From Candidatus Aminicenantota bacterium (lineage in GTDB: Bacteria; Acidobacteriota; Aminicenantia; UBA2199), in the NCBI GenBank assembly GCA_030671465.1, contig DAOVIP010000069.1:1-8131 (forward strand): 8,131 bases of DNA. The letters are read 5' to 3'. Positions 5,239 to 8,131 of the stretch are shown here, piece after piece (the stretch's first letter is position 1; each line of letters begins with the position of its first letter). The position numbers and the translations under genes are program-made. The notes below the pieces were generated by a model. It saw nothing but the letters and a program-made list of their open reading frames with translations, was not told the DNA's origin and did no database searches.

Positions 5239-8036
5239 TTTTTTCTCTTGTGCTTAAGATTTTCAAGGATTTCATAACAGACCGGAACAAAGATCAGAGT
5301 CAGGAAGGTGGTAAAGAACAGCCCGCCGATGATCACATAGGCCAGCGGCCGCTGTAATTCCGAACCGGTCTGGGTCATCAGGGCCATGGGGAGCAATCCG
5401 AAGATGGTGGTAAAGGTGGTCATTAAAATGGGACGCAGCCGCACCCTGGATGCGGTCATGACCGCTTCCCGTATTTCTTTGCCCTCTTTCCTCAACTGAT
5501 TTGAATATTCAACTTTGACAATGGCATCGTTGACCCCGATTCCGATCAATACCATGATCCCGATTCCCGAGATGATATTCAATGAATTTCCGGATAGGAG
5601 TAAAAACAAAAAAGCACCGATAATGCCCATGGGAACCGTGAACATGATGATCAACGGTTGAAAAACGTTTTCGAACTTTGCCGCCATGACCATATAGACC
5701 AGAATGATGGCCAGGATGATGGCCTGGTTCAAGGAATCAAAGGCCTTTTTTCTTTCCTCTTCCTCACCGGCAAACACATAGCGGGTATTGGCCGGGAGTT
5801 CGATGGTTTCCAGTTTCCGGTCGGTTTTTTGAATGATTTTATCCAGCTGGCCTGCTTTTGTATCCGCGGAAATCAGGAAGTATCGTTCCTGTGATTCCCG
5901 GTTGATTTCTTTTATCGAGGGGAGTTCCTTGAATTCAATCAGGTCTCTTAAAAAATAGGATTCACCCTTGATTGGAATCGGCAGAGAGAGGAGGCGATTC
6001 ATGGCAATGATTCCTTTAACCGGAATCCGGACCACGATATCATAGTTCTTTTGGATTTTTCTCAAGACGCCAGCACTGTCTCCCCGGACCGCCTGGGTGA
6101 CAAAACTGGCCACCTGTTGTTTGGTGATATTCAGTTTGTTCAGCAGATCCTGTTTAAAGGAGATAACAAAGAGCGGTTTACCTTCTGCGGTGTTGGCTTT
6201 CAAGTCCATCAGGCCTTCAATATCCATAAGCTGGTCCATAATGGTTTTGGTAGCCTGCTTGCCGGATTCGATGTTTTCGTAAAATATTTTGATCTGAAAA
6301 TTTTCTTCACCCACGGACAGGTACTGGGAGAGTGCGTTTTTTTCCAGGAAAACCGAAAAATTAATCAGGTCTTTTTTTTCATCATTCATGATCTTACGGG
6401 CCTGGGTCATCACCTCGGGTCGAATATTTGGACTGGTGCATTTGACAATATAATGAATACTATTTACCGAGAAGTCCTCACTGCGGGCAGCAAATTTTGA
6501 AACAGCTCCGGCTTCGGTAAATATAAAATCAACTCCCTGTAATTTTTTTATTTTCTGCTCGATTCGAAAGGCAATGCGGTTGGTCTCTTCAAATCCATAG
6601 GATGGTAAGGTGTTGGCTTTGACTTCGAACTTACGGCTGTCCGGGGCTGGCAACAACTCTTTTTTGAGCAGCATGAATGAACCCAGGATTAAAAGAATAA
6701 TGCAGATGCCTAGGTACAGGGCAATGATTTTTTTGTTCAGGATTTTTTCCAGAATTTTGTGGTAGAAATTGTCAAAGATTTCGTAAAGCCGATTAAATCC
6801 CCTGAATACAGGTTTCAATATAAAATTGAGCAGGATTAATAGGTATTTTAAAAAGGTTTTGAATACCGCTACAATTCCACCCAGAATAAAATAGATAATG
6901 TAGCCGATTATTTTAAGGGGCACCAGCAATATGAAATGAAGGCCCTTGAGGGGGATCTGAAACCATTTTCCCTTCTTTACACCCGGGATGTCATCCACAA
7001 AATCGGTTTTGAATATGGAACGGAAACCGGCCAGGGCCGGGAGCAGGGTAATGGCTACGATTAGTGAAGAAATCAGTGAAAATGATACGGTCAAAGCCTG
7101 ATCACGGAATAATTTTCCGGTAATGCCATATAAATAGATTACCGGGAGGAATATTGAAATAGTGGTCAGTGTGGAAGCGGCTATGGCTCCGCTGACCTCC
7201 TTGGTTCCGGATATGACCGAGGTGATGATGTCCTCTTTGCGTCGATGTCTAAAAATAGATTCAATAACAATGATGGAATTGTCAACAAACATGCCCACTC
7301 CCAGAACCAGGCCTCCCAGAGACATGATATTGACATTGACCTTAATACCGAACATCAGGACAAAAGTAGATACCACCGAAATAATGATAGCCACGGCTCC
7401 ATAGATGGGCCCCTGAAAATTCTGTAAAAACAAAAGCAGTATAATAAAGGCGAAAAGTCCTCCGATAATCAGGGACAGGGTTAAAGAATTAATAGACGAT
7501 ACGATCAGTTCGGCTTCCATGGAAATGATAAAGAAGTCCAGGTCATTAAACTCTTGGGAGAGTTCTTTAAAGGCTTGCCGGGTGTCTTCGGTTGCCTGAA
7601 CCGTATTACCGGCCGATTCCCGGTAAATCAGCAGGGCGATTGAGGTGGCCTGATTGAAACGAATATCACCCTGTTTGATTTTGTTTTTAAAAAAGGCCTT
7701 GCCGATGTCCTTGATGAGAATACTCCTTCCGCCCAGTTCTTTAACCACAATGTTTTCAATCTCATCGGGCTGGCTGATTTCTCCTTCGATTTTTAAGGTA
7801 TAGCGGAATTTGTCCTTTTTGATGGTGCCGCCGCTCTGGAACATATTGTTGTTTTCTATGGCCGTAATTACATCACTGAGGGTGATGGCGATGTTTTTTA
7901 TTTTTTCCGGGTCAATTTCGACTGAAACCTCTTCCTCGTCTCCTCCCCTGATTTCAATTCTCGAAATGCCTTCCAGCTGTTCCAGTCGGGGTTTGATAAT
8001 AAATTCGGCGGTGTCCTTTATATTTTTCGGGGTCCT
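5235..8036 (-). CDS. RND efflux permease (AcrB/HAE1-like), first of a pair, 5'-truncated at a junction
   Basis: Residue numbers count from the first ATG (7844). RND homology continues 64 codons upstream of it: IIKPRLEQLEGISRIEI and VSVEIDPEKI belong to the PN2 porter region, so 7844 is not the true start. That extension has no ATG, GTG or TTG and ends at an in-frame TAA (8037-8039). TM1 and PN1, roughly 150 residues, are missing. Present are TM2-TM6 (about 118-272) with TM4 motif GMFVDNSIIVIESI (D188, N189); an unusual hydrophobic insert (about 280-345); TM7 (about 372-392); the second periplasmic half; and TM8-TM12 (about 704-858) with TM10 GVNDAIVKVEY and TM11 RLRPILMTTF (R802, T809). As in its partner, the AcrB K940 position is Asn (N772). 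It is coupled to the downstream permease by ATGA. A complete gene probably exists in the source genome if the junction is an assembly error; otherwise this is a pseudogene. Confidence 0.85.
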   Translation of the reverse strand, partial: RTPKNIKDTAEFIIKPRLEQLEGISRIEIRGGDEEEVSVEIDPEKIKNIAITLSDVITAIENNNMFQSGGTIKKDKFRYTLKIEGEISQPDEIENIVVKELGGRSILIKDIGKAFFKNKIKQGDIRFNQATSIALLIYRESAGNTVQATEDTRQAFKELSQEFNDLDFFIISMEAELIVSSINSLTLSLIIGGLFAFIILLLFLQNFQGPIYGAVAIIISVVSTFVLMFGIKVNVNIMSLGGLVLGVGMFVDNSIIVIESIFRHRRKEDIITSVISGTKEVSGAIAASTLTTISIFLPVIYLYGITGKLFRDQALTVSFSLISSLIVAITLLPALAGFRSIFKTDFVDDIPGVKKGKWFQIPLKGLHFILLVPLKIIGYIIYFILGGIVAVFKTFLKYLLILLNFILKPVFRGFNRLYEIFDNFYHKILEKILNKKIIALYLGICIILLILGSFMLLKKELLPAPDSRKFEVKANTLPSYGFEETNRIAFRIEQKIKKLQGVDFIFTEAGAVSKFAARSEDFSVNSIHYIVKCTSPNIRPEVMTQARKIMNDEKKDLINFSVFLEKNALSQYLSVGEENFQIKIFYENIESGKQATKTIMDQLMDIEGLMDLKANTAEGKPLFVISFKQDLLNKLNITKQQVASFVTQAVRGDSAGVLRKIQKNYDIVVRIPVKGIIAMNRLLSLPIPIKGESYFLRDLIEFKELPSIKEINRESQERYFLISADTKAGQLDKIIQKTDRKLETIELPANTRYVFAGEEEERKKAFDSLNQAIILAIILVYMVMAAKFENVFQPLIIMFTVPMGIIGAFLFLLLSGNSLNIISGIGIMVLIGIGVNDAIVKVEYSNQLRKEGKEIREAVMTASRVRLRPILMTTFTTIFGLLPMALMTQTGSELQRPLAYVIIGGLFFTTFLTLIFVPVCYEILENLKHKRKK

Positions 8037-8131
8037 TTAGGACCATCTCAACAAATCCCCTCAACTCGTCAGGATCATTTGAAAGAAACCCATTCTCCCC
8101 ATGCTTAATAATCTCAGGAATCATACAATTG
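7954..8131 (-). pseudogene. C-terminal fragment of a GT-B glycosyltransferase (GT4-like)
   Basis: A minus-strand frame open to the right edge reads MIPEIIKHGENGFLSNDPDE and then LRGFVEMVLKDPEKYK. The P-E-I-I-x-H-G-x-N-G-F-L pattern followed by a D-P-x-x-L helix and KDPE is the usual C-terminal lobe signature of family 1/4 glycosyltransferases (nucleotide-sugar binding side). Homology stops at about 8017, after KDPEKYK; the frame then runs through RND-coding sequence in the wrong register and ends at TGA 7954-7956. About 60-80 further C-terminal residues would be expected, so the fragment is broken at its 3' end as well as cut by the window at its 5' end. Sugar donor and acceptor cannot be told from this piece. 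Confidence 0.6.
8013..8039. repeat. 8-bp direct repeat at the RND/glycosyltransferase junction
   Basis: GTCCTTTA (TAAAGGAC on the minus strand) occurs at 8013-8020 and 8032-8039, 19 bp apart, bracketing the interval in which glycosyltransferase coding gives way to RND coding. It could be microhomology used in a recombination event or shared sequence that misled assembly; chance is also possible. Confidence 0.45.

Noticed and set aside
6051..6500. 149-codon plus-strand frame inside the first permease
   Set aside because: It is antisense to a conserved RND periplasmic domain, has no recognisable family features or ribosome binding site, and is typical shadow coding.
5235..7844. ATG at 7844 as the authentic start of the first permease
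   Set aside because: Sixty-four codons upstream in the same frame keep clear RND porter-domain similarity, the ATG lies inside a periplasmic domain, and there is no Shine-Dalgarno sequence before it.
7954..8131. N-terminal RND segment frameshifted upstream of the first permease
   Set aside because: I translated the alternative frame expecting TM1 or PN1 of the pump. It gave a glycosyltransferase-like PEIIKHGENGFL pattern instead, with no hydrophobic TM1, so a simple frameshift does not explain the truncation.
1..8131. CRISPR arrays, tRNA or rRNA genes, insertion sequences, toxin-antitoxin or phage genes
   Set aside because: I looked for regularly spaced repeats, terminal inverted repeats, transposase or integrase motifs and cloverleaf sequences on both strands and saw none; nearly the whole window is accounted for by the listed genes.

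Overview
The window reads as a short stretch of a Gram-negative, probably anaerobic bacterium. RND permeases imply an inner membrane and periplasm. A cysteine-rich ferredoxin-type protein implies low-potential, oxygen-sensitive electron transfer. Base composition looks moderately AT-rich by eye. The ferredoxin and the small Rho-N-like protein resemble proteins I associate with Desulfobacterota, but this is recall of family resemblance only, and the lineage call is low confidence. Both ends cut through genes, so the window may be a complete small (possibly metagenomic) contig.

Layout: (1) 1-636, plus strand: 3' part of an iron-sulfur protein with a Cys-rich N-terminal domain and two C-terminal 4Fe-4S motifs. 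(2) Everything else is on the minus strand and, in transcription order, runs from the right edge leftwards: a fragment of a GT-B glycosyltransferase (8131 to about 8020), joined abruptly to a 5'-truncated RND permease (about 8030 to 5235); a second, full-length RND permease (5238-2182) overlapping the first by ATGA; a 138-bp gap holding a good sigma-70-type promoter and a 10-bp palindrome; a small basic Rho-N-like protein (2043-1720); a hotdog-fold PaaI-type thioesterase (1658-1152); and a small three-helix membrane protein (1106-645) that converges on the ferredoxin gene with an 8-bp gap.

The two RND genes are translationally coupled and different in sequence, which suggests a heteromeric two-permease efflux pump in the manner of MdtBC. 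The periplasmic adaptor and outer-membrane channel that normally sit upstream are not in the window. The most striking observation is the right-hand junction: RND homology runs in frame up to about position 8030 without any start codon, then stops, and a different frame carries the C-terminal PEI..HGENGF signature of a glycosyltransferase to the window edge. This is either a real deletion or rearrangement or an assembly chimera. I found no CRISPR array, tRNA, rRNA, insertion sequence or recognised new defence or mobile system.
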